Positions 49,636 through 62,643 of a DNA stretch of 64,000 bases are shown here, in pieces. Position 1 is the stretch's first letter. Every line of letters begins with the position of its first letter. Made by a program: the position numbers and the translations under genes. Origin of the DNA: Ecdyonurus torrentis (taxonomy: Eukaryota; Arthropoda; Insecta; Ephemeroptera; Heptageniidae); contig OX439131.1 in NCBI GenBank assembly GCA_949318235.1, positions 46,797,147 to 46,861,146 of the forward strand. Direction: 5' to 3'. The notes beneath the pieces are model-generated. The model searched no databases. It was not told where the DNA came from and saw only the letters and a program-made list of their open reading frames with translations.

Positions 49636-49658
49636 CACATACATATATATATATATTG

Positions 49659-49745
<87 letters not shown>
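49553..49745. repeat. (TA)n microsatellite with TTGCACATA interruptions
   Basis: About 190 bp of TA repeat broken twice by TTGCACATA near 49633 and 49657, followed by ATGT-type repeats. It lies 140 bp upstream of the acceptor of the giant exon. Confidence 0.97.
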
Positions 49746-49754
<9 letters not shown>

Positions 49755-50143
49755 CATGTATGTATAAATTGTTTAACCTTATTTTGGCATTTTTGTTTTC
49801 CTTTTTATTGCTTTAATATTTTAATCAATAAAATATAAAACTATAGTGTTACATTAAAAGTCACTTTATGTTATTATTTAAGTCGTTATAATGATTAAAT
49901 AAATTTATTATTTATCATACATTCTATAAAACTTTAAATATAACTTCAGTTTGTTTGTGTCTTAACTGTAGTGTCTAATTTTAACAAAAGAAAACTGCGT
50001 ATGTTTGTAAAAAGTTTGGTCAAGTGCATAAAGAGAAAGTATTATAACACGTTTGTTTGTTTTCTTTGTTTATGGGTATCTTTCAGTAGAAGATCAAAGA
50101 CTTTGCCCACATCTACTGCATTGAATGTCTTTATAAAGTTTAA

Positions 50144-50145
<2 letters not shown>

Positions 50146-50207
<62 letters not shown>
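50146..50207. repeat. (TA)n microsatellite
   Basis: About 31 uninterrupted TA units. Confidence 0.97.
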
Positions 50208-50209
<2 letters not shown>

Positions 50210-50769
50210 CTTTGAGGATTATTCACAATACGTGGTAGCGGTACGAAATAATCACAAATAATAACAGATTTCTAAATTATTAGCAAATAGTAGCTTTTAA
50301 AAAAAATATTATTGTAAAAGTACATTTTAGGTTAAGTAATATTTTTCTTTTAAGTTTAAGTACATATAAAACAATATTTTAAATATATATTCTATATAAA
50401 AAAAAACTTGTAAAGAAAGCCAGATATCTTTGCTTTTTAGTGGTCTTGTTTACGTTAAAACTTACCCTTATTCAAAACTTAATTGATTCTAAACATTTTA
50501 TTACATTAACTTTGTTTTATATAGAGTTTATACGTCTGTATATTTGATCTCGTATTTTTTTTTTATTTTTTATACATTTTTGTTCTTTGTTTTTGAATAA
50601 GAGCAACCATTGTTAACAACTATTTTGTTGATAAATATTTTTAGCTGGTTGTCGTACAGCTGCTTGAGGACAATACATTACACTTTAATCCATAGGATAT
50701 GATTTAGGCTTTGTGTTGTTGCAGAGAATTCTGTACATGCAAGAAGCAGCTCTTAATGATTTGCCTTAC

Positions 50770-50812
50770 ACAAACTTTGCAAGTCCTGACTCAGCATGTC
50801 ACAAACCCTCAT
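50770..50812 (-). CDS. Candidate upstream first exon (coding or uORF)
   Basis: A GC-richer patch on the minus strand contains ATG in a good context (CACAACATG) followed by 14 codons (MRVCDMLSQDLQSL) and a donor TTTGT|GTAAGG. If it is spliced to the weak acceptor at 49105, the frame runs through into MDSTLSNVD and adds an N-terminal extension (phase 1 to 2). If it is spliced to the stronger acceptor at 49411, it becomes an upstream ORF in the 5' UTR. The sequence just upstream (GCTCGCGGCGCTAGGTC) is the only GC-rich stretch between 50 and 53 kb. Start site and expression are not shown by the sequence. Confidence 0.25.
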
Positions 50813-52344
50813 GTTGTGATCTTCAACTTTTGACCTAGCGCCGCGAGCTCTCTACCACAATAACGCAGTAAGAGAAATAAAATACGAAACTCTTGGCATA
50901 TTTAATTTGATATAAAAAATACGAGACATTTTTCTCATTTTACACTCATCATTACTATTGTGGTTTGAAATTTTAACCTTAGTTAACAGTACTTTTCATA
51001 ATTTTATAATGAGGCTGCAATTTTGATATGATCAATAATAAATAAAAATATATTAAATTTTGATAGCATATTGTAATTAATGCTTTTAAAAAGACTGCCG
51101 TAGTAAAAGTAACTTATAATTTTTAAGTTTCAACTACATTAAACAAGATAAAGACAGCATAAGTAATGTTATTGTAGTATTTTACAATAACAATATTTAT
51201 ATAAGAAAATTAACTCTAAATTTAAGAATAAACTCTTTTAAAAATAATTTAATTTCAGTTCGAAAGGTAAAACATTAACTATTTACATCAAAATCAATAA
51301 GTTGAAAGTTGAAAGAACAGATTTTTGTAATCTTTAAAAACGTTTATACATATAGGCAAATTGTTATGCATACTTGTTGTGCTGGTTGCATAACATGCCT
51401 GTTTTTAATCTTCATGTACATTTTGTGTTATTGTTTTTAAATATTCATGCGTGCACATGATATTAATATCTCATGCAATTTTTTTATACAAACAATAATG
51501 ATTAGAAAAAAATGAAAGACAATTCAAAATTCATTATTTTAACTTTAAATAAATTTTGATAAAAAAACACTCTGTTTATGCATTTTTATTTTCAATGCAT
51601 ATTTTGTAAAATAAAATGTTATTTATTCTCAATAGTTTATTTTGTGATCGAAAATTTTAATCAGGGTTGAAATTTCATACTAACCACACAAAAAACAAAC
51701 ATTGAAATAAATATATATTTTTTAAAAATGTCTCTTCATTATTTATTGTAAATTAGATATTCAATAAATAATTTCTCTTTATATATTATAGTATGTACAG
51801 TAGACACACCAATGTGTACTAGCACCTGACGTTGTTAAAAAAACTTAAATTGTACATTTATTATTTCCTGGTGCATTATTTTTTTACATTATGTACTTAT
51901 AATTTTATTGATGCTTTGAAACAAAAATTCTTTAAACTTCATTAAAAAAATGTCTCTTCTAAATATTTTATTCTGACGTTACAATGACGTCATTACTAAA
52001 ATATTTCCAGCGTGAAATTAAAGCCAGTTCTGGAGGCAGATATAATTCCTACATACTCAAGTAGTAACGTCAGGACGAGGTTTTAATGACGCTTTCAAAG
52101 CAGTTTGTATCAAACATAATATAGTAAGCTTTTGACATGGGTAATTTACTGTCAGAGATTGATGTTCCACTACGTCAAATATAAGAAGAAAAAAAGTGAC
52201 AATTTTTGTGACATGTAAGATACACTGAGAAAAAATTAACTAGTGCAATCTTAAATTTAAATCATAGCTAACAAAGTAACTATCACGTAAAACCAAAATT
52301 ATCATGAAAACACACTTAAAAATTTCATTGAAAACACAGTTGCA

Positions 52345-52610
52345 CAATATTTTAATTAGTATAGATAGAACTAACGGTTGCGACGTTATTAAATGTTGTC
52401 AATACAACGATAATATTGTAAACGACGTCAGAAGCGTTATAATAAAATGAAAGAAACGTTAAACTTTGTCATTGCAAAGCTCCATTATATCCATTTAGTC
52501 CTAACGCTTGTGACGTATCTTACGTTGTAATCATTAGAATTTCAAATACTTGTGACGTTGTAACCGTTTTTTTCATATGTAATGCAATAAAAAACTATAA
52601 ACTAGCTTTA
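52345..52610. mobile_element. CRE-carrying element, diverged
   Basis: It has GTTGCGACGTTATTAAATGT, AAACGACGTCAGAAGCG and CTTGTGACGTATCTTACG. The layout matches the family but most CREs have mutated. Confidence 0.5.
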
Positions 52611-53232
52611 AATACACGCTAGAAGTTCGTTTTCGAGGTGTATAAAAAAAATCAACTGCCACAATCACCAGAGCGGCAAATAATATAAAAAAATGTACGC
52701 TAGAATAAGATTGGAAAGACTTTAATAATGTCTTGTACTGCTCTTAAGATAAAACAATTACGATATAATCTCTTGAGAAAATTAAAGAAAATAATTATAA
52801 TCTTATTTGCAGAAATTTTCTTCGTATAATTTTATACAATATAAATTTCTTGATGTTAATAATTATTAACAAAATAATTATATTCTGTAAATAAATTTCA
52901 GTACCAAATAATTCTAGACCAGCATAACTTATGCTGTATTGTAATTAATTTATGTTACTTTTTGGTAAAATACTAGTCACTTTTGTTTAAAGTAACACAT
53001 CATGCTAGTTTTGCAAAAGTTTATACTTAAAAATTATATCATGTCCAAAGATAAAATATTGTTATTTACTTCAGCATTTTATTACGTTAGTTTTTTTTTT
53101 AGGTAAAAGTAAAATTTCAAATAAAAGTTATTCTCTGTATGCAAATATGCATAGATATGAATAGTTTTTGTATAAAAATAAAAAGTAGTTAGTTTTGTAT
53201 TCTTATCGTGCTTTCTTTTGCTTTTGCTTTTG

Positions 53233-53233
<1 letters not shown>

Positions 53234-53289
<56 letters not shown>
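53234..53289. repeat. Poly-T tract, about 56 nt
   Basis: Long T homopolymer after a CTTTTG repeat. Other homopolymers: T at 5761-5791 (between the alternative exons), A at 12921-12949, A at 30178-30200, C at 33842-33858. Confidence 0.95.
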
Positions 53290-53291
<2 letters not shown>

Positions 53292-53379
53292 TTGAAACAA
53301 TGCTTATGTATATACTTGAAGCCTAGTAATAATAATATAGAAATTTCAATTGGATGATATTACGCTCTAGTACTTTGAG

Positions 53380-53600
53380 AACATGGCAAGGTTTTGGTCC
53401 AACATGATATCACTCGGTGCCAGGTTTTTGTTATGTGATTCGGTTCAGTGGCCCACTGTGTGTGTCGCGCCAGTCAGAGAGAGTGAGAGAGAGAGGTGCA
53501 GAGACGCGGAAACAAAGTACAGAGCCGGCGCCGCTCTCTTTCTCTCTCTCTCGCCAGCAGCTGCCCTCCGGAAGTACCGGACAAAGCACAAAAATCTCAT
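53380..53600. promoter_or_regulatory. GC-rich GA/CT island, possible promoter or first exon
   Basis: A 220-bp island stands out in very AT-rich flank. It has GAGAG runs (AGAGAGAGTGAGAGAGAGAG), CpG-rich cores (GCCGGCGCCG, GTCGCGCC), a CT tract and CTCCGGAAGTACCGG. GA repeats with GC-rich cores are common at animal promoters. It lies 4.3 kb upstream of the UNC-13 start codon, so it could serve that gene. No TATA box or splice donor decides the strand. Confidence 0.3.
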
Positions 53601-53974
53601 TTTACCCGCTACCCCGTATGCTATTGATTTTCTAACAATTTTTATATTTTTTAAGAAAGTAGGGTACTAACTTGGACTTAAAATATTCAGTTGCAACATT
53701 TAATTTTTAAAGTTGCTTTTTTTTTTTAAATATTTTCAGACTACAATTCACATTTTTTATTTAATTTTTAATCAATTAATCTGTAAATTATGTTTAATTT
53801 AAAATATTCTTATCCTTATGAAATGTTGGTAACATAAATTAGGTTAATTTTTTTTTGTATATCTGAGGAGTTTATACACTAGAAAACGCAAGTTTAGCGT
53901 TGATTGACTAGAACAGTATAATTTATACTGCATAATACTGATTTACAGTGCAATACTCGGATAGCTACCTTAAC

Positions 53975-54425
53975 TGTACACAAAAAGCAGAAATAACGAT
54001 AATTATGCTGATTTTATGTCATTATAGCAGAATTATTGCTGTAGCGAAGTATTCTGTTTAACACAATATTTATGATATTTAACATAGCTATTATGCAGCA
54101 GAGCATAAATTATGTTGTAAACAATAAATGTTGCTAAAAGTGAGCTAGCAAAGTTATTACTTTTATAAATAAATTATAATAAATTACTTTTATATAATTA
54201 CTTTTTATAAATTTGTGCTTTTAAAAAGATCGACAAAAATAAGCACATACTAATTATGCTAACTCATTTTCAGCACAATTTATTCAATACAATATAATCT
54301 ATGCTGCATAATAACTGTTAAAAGGCATGAATATAGCATAATTATTCATATTCTTCTTATTTAGCAACTTTAACGCTATAATGAGTTTTATGCAGCGTAA
54401 TTACATAATTCATTCTTTCCGTGCT
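53975..54425. mobile_element. Two TA-rich MITE copies back to back, inverted
   Basis: The left copy (about 53975-54165) and the right copy (about 54230-54425) are reverse complements in layout: GCTAGCAAAGTTATTAC faces CTAATTATGCTAACTC. Each carries GCATAA/TTATGC blocks. Confidence 0.5.
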
Positions 54426-55134
54426 GCTTTCTTGTGTATTGAGCAGAACTATTACATTCTGTCTAGTTTTTTCAGTGTAAAGTACGTGGATAATAATGAA
54501 AATTTTTCTCTCAGTGTTTCAGTTTGCTTCATGTTATGAAGATGAATATATTAGAAGAATAAATTCATCATGGATGACCATGCATGTAGAGAATGACGTC
54601 ATTGGATTATTCCAGACATAACATGGCGGATTGCCAGAAATAAACGCAACAGATTGCCATGGTGACCTTGTTAGTAAAACATAATACACTCTGGATTATG
54701 ATAAAACATATTTTTATATATTATATAGAGTATAGCTAGGGTAGAATGAAAATCATAAAAAAAAAATTGAAATATGATCTTGTATCAGTTGCAACCTGTA
54801 GCAGTAGTAGTCATCATACTTGGATATTAATGTAGATGTCAACTTTTAGTTTGCATAACATTTATTTGTATACTAATATCTTGTCTTTTATAAATAATGT
54901 AGAGCGTCAGGAACAGACACAATGTTGAATATTTAAACTAGAAAACAATTTAATACATATTGGAGTTTTCTGTCATTGTATTTTTGTAAACTTTTTCGTG
55001 TATAGCGATATTTGTAATGTACCATAAGATAGTACTTACAAGATAGGGACACCAACTTGCTCTAATGTTAATCTTGGCCTAGTTGTGATTGGCCTTTTCT
55101 TTTTTTTTTTTTTTTTTTTCCTTTTTTTTTTTTT

Positions 55135-55520
55135 TTTTTTGCTTGCCATATTGTGTTATCGAGCTATACGCCAATCCCAGTCCCAGTCAAGACATTGTCT
55201 TATCGACAGGTAAGGACTTTCCAATTAATGGAAAAGCACACACGGGCCGGCCACGGCCTAAGTACACAGTCCGGCATTCGCCATGACAGCCTAGAGAAAC
55301 CGTAGAAACATCTAGGCAGGCTGGTCGGTGCAATCACATCAATCATGCACCTCCCGAATACTGTGCGTCGTCATGGAATGCATGTAAACATGCATCGTGC
55401 AACGTGTTGTGCTCTCACACTTCACATACGCACCCAGCAGTGGCTCGAACCTATACTCGGTGAGGAGTACAGAGTTGCGAGTCAGCTGCCTTCACCACTC
55501 GGCCATACCAGCTTGGTAAA
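55135..55520 (-). mobile_element. tRNA-derived SINE, near full length
   Basis: Read on the minus strand the element starts with a tRNA-like head (about 55430-55515): an A-box-like TGGCCGAGTGGTGAAGGC and a B-box-like GGTTCGAGCC, in the style of Leu/Ser tRNAs. A body of about 290 bp follows, ending GGCAAGC and a long poly-A (poly-T on the plus strand, 55098-55140). This layout is typical of a SINE moved by a LINE. Two further partial copies occur in the window. Confidence 0.75.
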
Positions 55521-55608
55521 TCCAGCTGTTTCCAGTTTCAGGTGTGGGACTTCTCTATACTGTGTTATCTAACTATTCTAGGCTTATCTTAGCTGTAAAC
55601 TTTATATA

Positions 55609-55895
55609 ATAGACGCTTATATTACTAAAATCAGCTGTACAAAAACTGTAATTTATAATAGCTCTTGTAATTGGTGGATCATGATCACGTGACAGTAAAA
55701 AAATTGTTTTTGACCACAAAAAACTTTGTCTCGTAGTTTGAATCGTAGTTAATAAATCAGATTGGAAATTTAAAGCATTCCCATTGGATAATTTTTTTTG
55801 GGGTTACGTAATTATGATCCACCAATCACGAGAGATATTTTAATTCATTTTAATTTGAACCTGTTTGTGCAGCTGATGTTATAAGCGTCTACTAA
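55609..55895. mobile_element. Foldback element (AGACGCTTATA ends)
   Basis: AGACGCTTATATTACTAAAA and GATGTTATAAGCGTCT are inverted ends. Inner arms AATTGGTGGATCATGATCAC and TTATGATCCACCAATCACG mirror each other. Confidence 0.65.
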
Positions 55896-56579
55896 TATGT
55901 AGAAGAAAGATTTGCCCGGTCTGTGATAACTTGACACGATGCTAGAGCGTCATGTATCAATGTTCTGTTCTACGTTCCAGACACGTTTTGTCGCATGTGG
56001 ACACGACTAATGACCAGTAACTGCACGTCAGTCATGCTGCCACGTGACCAATCAAACAAACCAACCAGAGCTCATGATGACGTAGCTTCTCTATCAATTA
56101 CATTTATAATACTGAACAGTGCCTTTGTATCTCATTTCTTATTTACGTGGCTTATACAAATACTGAGAATAGCAAAGAGTACTTAGGTTATTTATATGTT
56201 TGAAATCTGTTTTATTGTTATAGTAAATTTACAGTGAAAAATAAACCCCGGTCATGCGCCTCTTATTTCATAAATTTTCATCGGAACAGATTTTTATTCT
56301 CTCTTTCTCTTGTTCTGTGTGAAAAAATAGCAATATATACGTATTTTGTATTAAAGTGCTATAAAAAAACAATTAATAAAATAATTTTGATGTGTCAATA
56401 CAAAACGCCGCTAAAACTACACATACTTATAGCAAAACACAAAAATACAATGCAAAAAAGTGCAATATACAATTTCACAGCTCAGCAATTATTTGACTGG
56501 GAGACCACGAGAGAAGCTTTTGTATTTTAATTTTTGTCATATTTCTAATCTTTTATTTTAAATGGACAAAATATGTTTT

Positions 56580-56790
56580 ATAATTTATGTTACATAAAAT
56601 TATAAATATGAAATACATCACAAATGATATAAAATTAGAATTGCATTAATAATTACGCTATACAGCTATACAGTTATGCTATGTAATATAGTCACTATAT
56701 GTATAACACAGAAAAAGTTACATTGTTATGATTAAACGTTTTTATTATTGAGCTGGTATATTTATTACGTATTTATTTGTGTTCGTGTGT
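56580..56790. mobile_element. TA-rich MITE, decayed copy
   Basis: The right arm GAGCTGGTATATTTATTACG followed by TATTTATTTGTGTTCGTGT is clear. The left part is eroded. Confidence 0.4.
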
Positions 56791-56876
56791 TATTTTAAGA
56801 ACCACGATTTTAAATTGTATTAAAAATGTCATCATCACTTTTTTTGTGGTTATCTGATAGAAATTTATACCTTTTC

Positions 56877-57025
<149 letters not shown>

Positions 57026-57332
57026 TTGTAAATCACGACATAAATTAGCTATATAAAAGTTAGCGTGAAAATTAATTGAACTGATAAAAATTTAATTGCT
57101 ATAAAGTGAAAATGTTAAAACACAACTCGGTAGTAACAGTAAAATACAGCAGAGAGAAAAAATATATAAAAAAAGTAATTCTTTATGAAACATTGAGTTT
57201 TTCCAATTTTAGTTATGTACCGAGTTTATATAATATGTCTCGTTGTGGCGTGAAACGTTCTAAATTATTTTTATTTTATACTAAAGTTATATATTATGTT
57301 GCTTTAGTTATAAATAGTAAAGGCTGTTTTTT

Positions 57333-57465
<133 letters not shown>

Positions 57466-58602
57466 CTTTATTCATTTGAAAAGAGTTTAATATAAATTTA
57501 TTACTATACATACAGCCATATTATTAATTATATAAAAAATTTACCTGAGTAGGTAATTAGTATTTACAATCGTTTTTTATTATGATTGAGTTAAATTTTC
57601 AAAAACATGTTTATGAATTTGCATGCACAAATAATATTAATAACAACATATACCGACAATTAATTTTATTTAAATTTTCTCAACACCATTGAATGTGAAA
57701 TAAAATGTTTTAGTAAACTTTTTAGGTTATATAGGAATCGATGTAGATTGAAATAGTCATTCGTAATATTACTTTGTTTTTAAACGAGGTTTACAATAAA
57801 AAAAATTACTCAAAAATTCAATTTATTTAAAAATCGTATTTTTTTTAAACTCATACTTAATAACAAAAAGTTCAAGTTTATCTAAAATTTAACTTTTGAC
57901 TTTTCTATAAGCTATGTCTTGTTTTGGATATTAAACAATTATGAATTATTAATTTTTCAATGTAACTTTATTTGAAATGGATTTGAAATCTGCTTGGCTC
58001 AAATCTAAATCCATATAGTATGATTGTCAAAAGCCAATCAAAAGCTAGTATTTTAGAAATCTAGTTGGTTTTGGTTTTCGCTTAAAGCTTGCTTCATTAA
58101 TAATGCTTGTATACCCTGTCCCTTGCTCCAAAAAATGCGCAATTCCATTTAAAAAGCATTAGTTGTACGTCATTTTCTAGTGGTTTTGAGCAGAAAAAAA
58201 AGGGTTAGTGAGTGTTGATCATTATATTTTAGCGTCTATATGTTCACACAATGAAAGTAACAAACATCATGTTTTCTGTACTTAAAGAAACACTGATTTC
58301 GTGACTATTTGGTTTTGACGGTTACGTGTCTCATTAAAATCGTGTTCATATAATGTCAAAAATATTACAAATATTCTCGCTTGCAAATTTTAGATATCTT
58401 CAAACTTATAAAGCATACACATTTTTTATATATATATATATTTTTTTTTATGCGACACCAAAACATATGAGTTAGTTTTGCTTGATATTTGACTGGACAT
58501 AATGCATGACACGTTTGCTTACTGCTCTAGCTGTATTACATAGTCACCTGCATCTCAATGTTAACTAAATATCTTGTAACAAATACTTGAGCAGCAAATA
58601 TA

Positions 58603-58950
58603 CATTAAAGCAATAGACCGGAGAAAAACATAAGCATTTATATCACAAAACACTTGATGGGATTTACAAAAATAACGTAAGTTTGTCTCAAAACCCAACT
58701 GTAGCCCCGTAGTAGAGATTTGAAAATTCGATTTATGCAACCCGCACAACATTTTCATACTAATTTTTGCATGTTTCTGACGTCATAAACATGAACTTTC
58801 ACGCAAATTGCATACTTTACAGTTTTTTCACGCTCTCTCGTGGGGCTACATTAACATTCTGGTAAAAATTGTCATCAGTTTTGCAGATCCCATTTTGTGT
58901 TTATCCATTAAAAAGCACATTTTGTTTTATGCGGTCTATGGCTTTAAGCT
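58603..58950. mobile_element. TTAAAG-ended element, copy 1
   Basis: Ends TTAAAGCAATAGACCGG and GCGGTCTATGGCTTTAA are inverted and carry TTAA. The interior includes TGTAGCCCCGTAGTAGAGAT, TTCTGACGTCATAAACATGA and CTCTCGTGGGGCTACATT. A very similar copy lies in reverse orientation at 61.9-62.3 kb. Confidence 0.7.
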
Positions 58951-59929
58951 TTAGATCAACCAATAAATGTGCCTAATTTTTTGGGACAGCCTTTCATTAT
59001 TAATGAACCTCACTATACTTTACAGAACAAAGTAAAGATTACTATATGACTAAAGCAACAGATTATTTATATAAATATAAAAAAGAAGCAGTGACCCTCA
59101 TAGCTGATATTGTATAACAAAATAATGTAAGCTGGAATTACTTTGAAAGTTAGTAACGTAACAATTCACGATCAACCGAGATATTATTTTGTTTTGTATT
59201 TTATCTGTGTTGCGTTGTTACTGGTAATAAAATTATTTTAGCTTTAATAAAACCAGATAAACATTTTATTACATTTTGTTGTAGTTCTATTTGTAAAGTT
59301 TTTAAGACGTAAAGTTATTACAACGACCAAATACAATCTTTACGTGGGCTTGATAAAAATGAATGAAATACTCGAACAAAAGTCTTTTTGTATAGTTGTA
59401 CAATGTTTTGAATATTGTCAAATTTATTATTAAGCTGCTCTCACAATGGTCGTAGGATGTTTTGTAATTTGACATATGTTTATTGTTGCAAAAATAAAAG
59501 TACGTTGATTTTCCTTTTTCCTTTTTTTTTTTTTTTTTTAATTTTAATGATTTATTTCAGTTTCTTTATTTATCATAATACCAATGGACCACTTGCAATA
59601 AAATGTTTTTAATTGTTGCAGCAAGTAAGTGAAAACGATTTTTACATAAGAAATGCATTAAGAATTATTCAAATTATTTTAAAAAGTTCGTTCATTGCAA
59701 GTGGTCAATTGGTACATATTGATTACAAAAATACATATAAAGGAATAAAATATAACAATAAATAGTTTAAGTCATGTTACTATTATATTGTTTTTAAATA
59801 TTTAATTATTAATCAATTAATTATATAGATTAATTGAGTTGTTAATTTTGACCATTGTGAAAGCTATTTCATGACGTGAAAATTAGGTTGACATTCTAAT
59901 ATGTCATGTTACATTATATAATACTGTTA

Positions 59930-60115
59930 TAGTAATGTACAAAAAGAACAATAAAACACGTCAAAAGTGTTAGAATCACAATCAAATAAATGTTAAAACA
60001 TGTGAGATTTTCTCATAGCAAAGTCACTTTTTTTTTCTCGTTTTTTGCTTTAGAATGTCAACGTTAAGTGACGTTTTGATCGTTCAAAAATATGAAATTT
60101 TACAGCTTATATGTT
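59930..60115. mobile_element. CRE-type element, heavily decayed
   Basis: ACACGTCAAAAGTGTTAGAATC and GTTAAGTGACGTTTTGATCG show the family layout with the CREs broken. Confidence 0.35.
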
Positions 60116-60957
60116 TTATATGTTAGTGATTCCACATCTACAACAAAATATTTTTTTTTTTATATCTACTGCTTTATTATGTTGTAAAATATAGTGACCT
60201 TACAACGGAGCTTTACTGCTGTAGTAGTGAAAGGTATAACACATAATTAAAATTAATTAGATAATTATTAACGAATTATTATTAATTAGACGCAGCATAC
60301 TTGAGCCAATGTATTGTTAACTCTTCTGCAGTCTCTTCTTCCTTTTATGAAGCTGCAAAAACATCTTAGAAATGCGTGCAATGCTTGTGACGTTTTTTTT
60401 GTTTTTTTTTTGTTTTTTTTGCACAAAACAGATTAGATTTATTTCTCACAGAGAGAAAAATTTATTATAAAAAATACATGAACAAATTAATCTTTACTTT
60501 TAATTGGAAAATTTAATTAAAATGTTTTGCCGTTGAGCTGCAAAAGCATTAAGATAATTATTTTACAGTTTTGCATATTCATGAATTAAGAGACTTAAAT
60601 AAATTCTAAAATTACAGCTTTTGTTTTTGTATAAGTACTTCATGCCATAGTCACTATACGTTTGCAAACATAACATCTCGTGTTTGTAATTAAAATATAT
60701 ATAGCTTGACCTTATGGAGAAAATATTTGAAGCATCGTCCCAAGTTTAGTGTAGTAACACGTGCAAGGTACAGTCGATATCAGTATAACTTTCGTGTTTG
60801 TATTTAGTTCTCAGGTTACTCTGGCTCGTATTTTAAAGTGTCGAGTTTCAGTTTCATACATTTCACATCGTAAATTATGTAAAAACATACTTTTTGTTTC
60901 ACTTTTCAATTTCAAAACATCAAAAAGAATAAATATATAACACGAAAAGCTTTTTCA

Positions 60958-60988
<31 letters not shown>

Positions 60989-61914
60989 CTTCGCCATGAA
61001 ACGATCAATATTTAAAGTTTCAAAGAAAACTATTTCGTGCAGTCTAAAAGAATGATATTTTAAAGAGAGCTACCTCGATATAAATATATACTTTTTTATA
61101 AATAAAATTTGAAATTATTTATTGAATTTGTATCTATATGTTGCGTTTCTTTTCTATTTTTAACATAGACTTTCTTTAGTAAGAAGGTAAGATAAGAAGA
61201 TGACTTAGGTATAACAAAAATAGTATTTTTTTCTATTATTATTATTATTATTTTTTTTTTTTTAATCTTGGAAGTAAAATTTTCTTGCCCCTTTAATCAA
61301 TGTAATTTTGACCCACCATACACGTCTTCAGCTGACCAGTACTTTTCAGTAGGCATCCTCTTTGAAAACATAAGTTATCTATGTACATTAACTGTAAGGA
61401 CATAGTAAAATTAAACCACCAGTTCATATATGAATAACATATTTGCATAATGTTAATCTAATATTGCTCAAGTTAAAAAAATGTTAAGAGAAACTATGAA
61501 ATGCATTAATTTTCAATCAGTGTGTATATATATATTTTTTACTATAAACCTTCAAATTGGTAGCGTACCAGTGATTATATAGATACTTTACCTAAACATT
61601 AGTGTAATGCTCTATATCAATATCACTAGTAGACAGTACCGAAGCAGAGGTAGTGAGTAAACATTCACTGGTAGAGAGTAAACACTTTAAATGTTAAATG
61701 TTTAAGCTCTAGTATTGAATTTTTGATCATTTAAGCTATTTTAGATATACTGTAAACGTTAGAGTTATATATATATATATATATATATAGGCACTGCATG
61801 AAATGTATATTGAGTACTAGTTTTTAATCAATATAGTCTCTCTACCACTTTATTTTCACTACATATTACACAAATATTAAAATTATTTTTCATTTTTACA
61901 AATTACTTTCATTA

Positions 61915-62260
61915 TTTAAAGCCATAGACCACATAAAACAACATGTGTTTTTTAATGAAAAAACACAACATGGGATCTGCAAAACTGATGCCAATTTTTA
62001 CCAGAATGTTAATGTAGCCCCACTAGAGAGGGTGAAAAAACTGTAAAGTATGCAATTTGCGTGAAAGTTCATGTTTATGACGTCAGAAACATGCAAAAAT
62101 TAGTATGAAAATGTTGTGTGGGTTGCATAAATCGAATTTTCAAATCTCTACTACGGGGCTACAGTTGGGTTTTAAGACAAACTTACATTATTTTTGTAAA
62201 TCCCATCAAGTGTTTTGTGATATAAATGCTTATGTTTTTCTTCGGTCTATTCCTTTAATT
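61915..62260. mobile_element. TTAAAG-ended element, copy 2 (inverted)
   Basis: This is close to the reverse complement of the 58.6-58.95 kb copy over its whole length, with a few differences. Ends TTTAAAGCCATAGACCAC and CGGTCTATTCCTTTAA. A shared short open frame in both copies is not evidence of a gene. Confidence 0.7.
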
Positions 62261-62325
62261 ACACGTACATTATATTGTAATGTACTTGTGACATACAATT
62301 ATTTTAGTCTATATTAAACTTTATA

Positions 62326-62512
62326 ATTATACAGAAAGACTAATTTACGTAATTTTTATTGCATTTACGTCATGAATGGTACTAAATTAGAAGAAAATAA
62401 ATAGTTTTGCTGTACAACATAATGTTTTGTTATTATGAAGTATAGCTAAATTATGAACAAATTGAGCTGAAAATAAAGCATAATTATGACGTTGCTATTT
62501 TAGTCCGTGTTA
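62326..62512. mobile_element. TA-rich MITE copy
   Basis: It begins ACAGAAAGACTAATTTACGT and ends with TTTTAGTCCGTG, with the family's GCTGAAAATAAAGCATAATT right arm. Confidence 0.5.
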
Positions 62513-62643
62513 TGAGTATAATTTATTATCACAGGTTTCATATACTACTGAATAAATCTTTATAATTATTTATTTAATATATAATCTAATTAAATTTCTT
62601 CGTACGTATTTAATTATATAACATTTCAAAATTATCAAAATTC

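Noticed and set aside
49444..49838. Several open frames of Ile-Tyr repeats on both strands
   Set aside because: They are products of the (TA)n tracts. The same applies at 17.6, 50.1 and 57.3 kb, and the Leu-Ser frame at 56.8-57.0 kb comes from the GA tract.
58561..62317. A similar short protein frame (MKMLCGLHKSNFQISTTG) at two places
   Set aside because: The similarity is explained by the two inverted copies of one non-coding TTAAAG-ended element.
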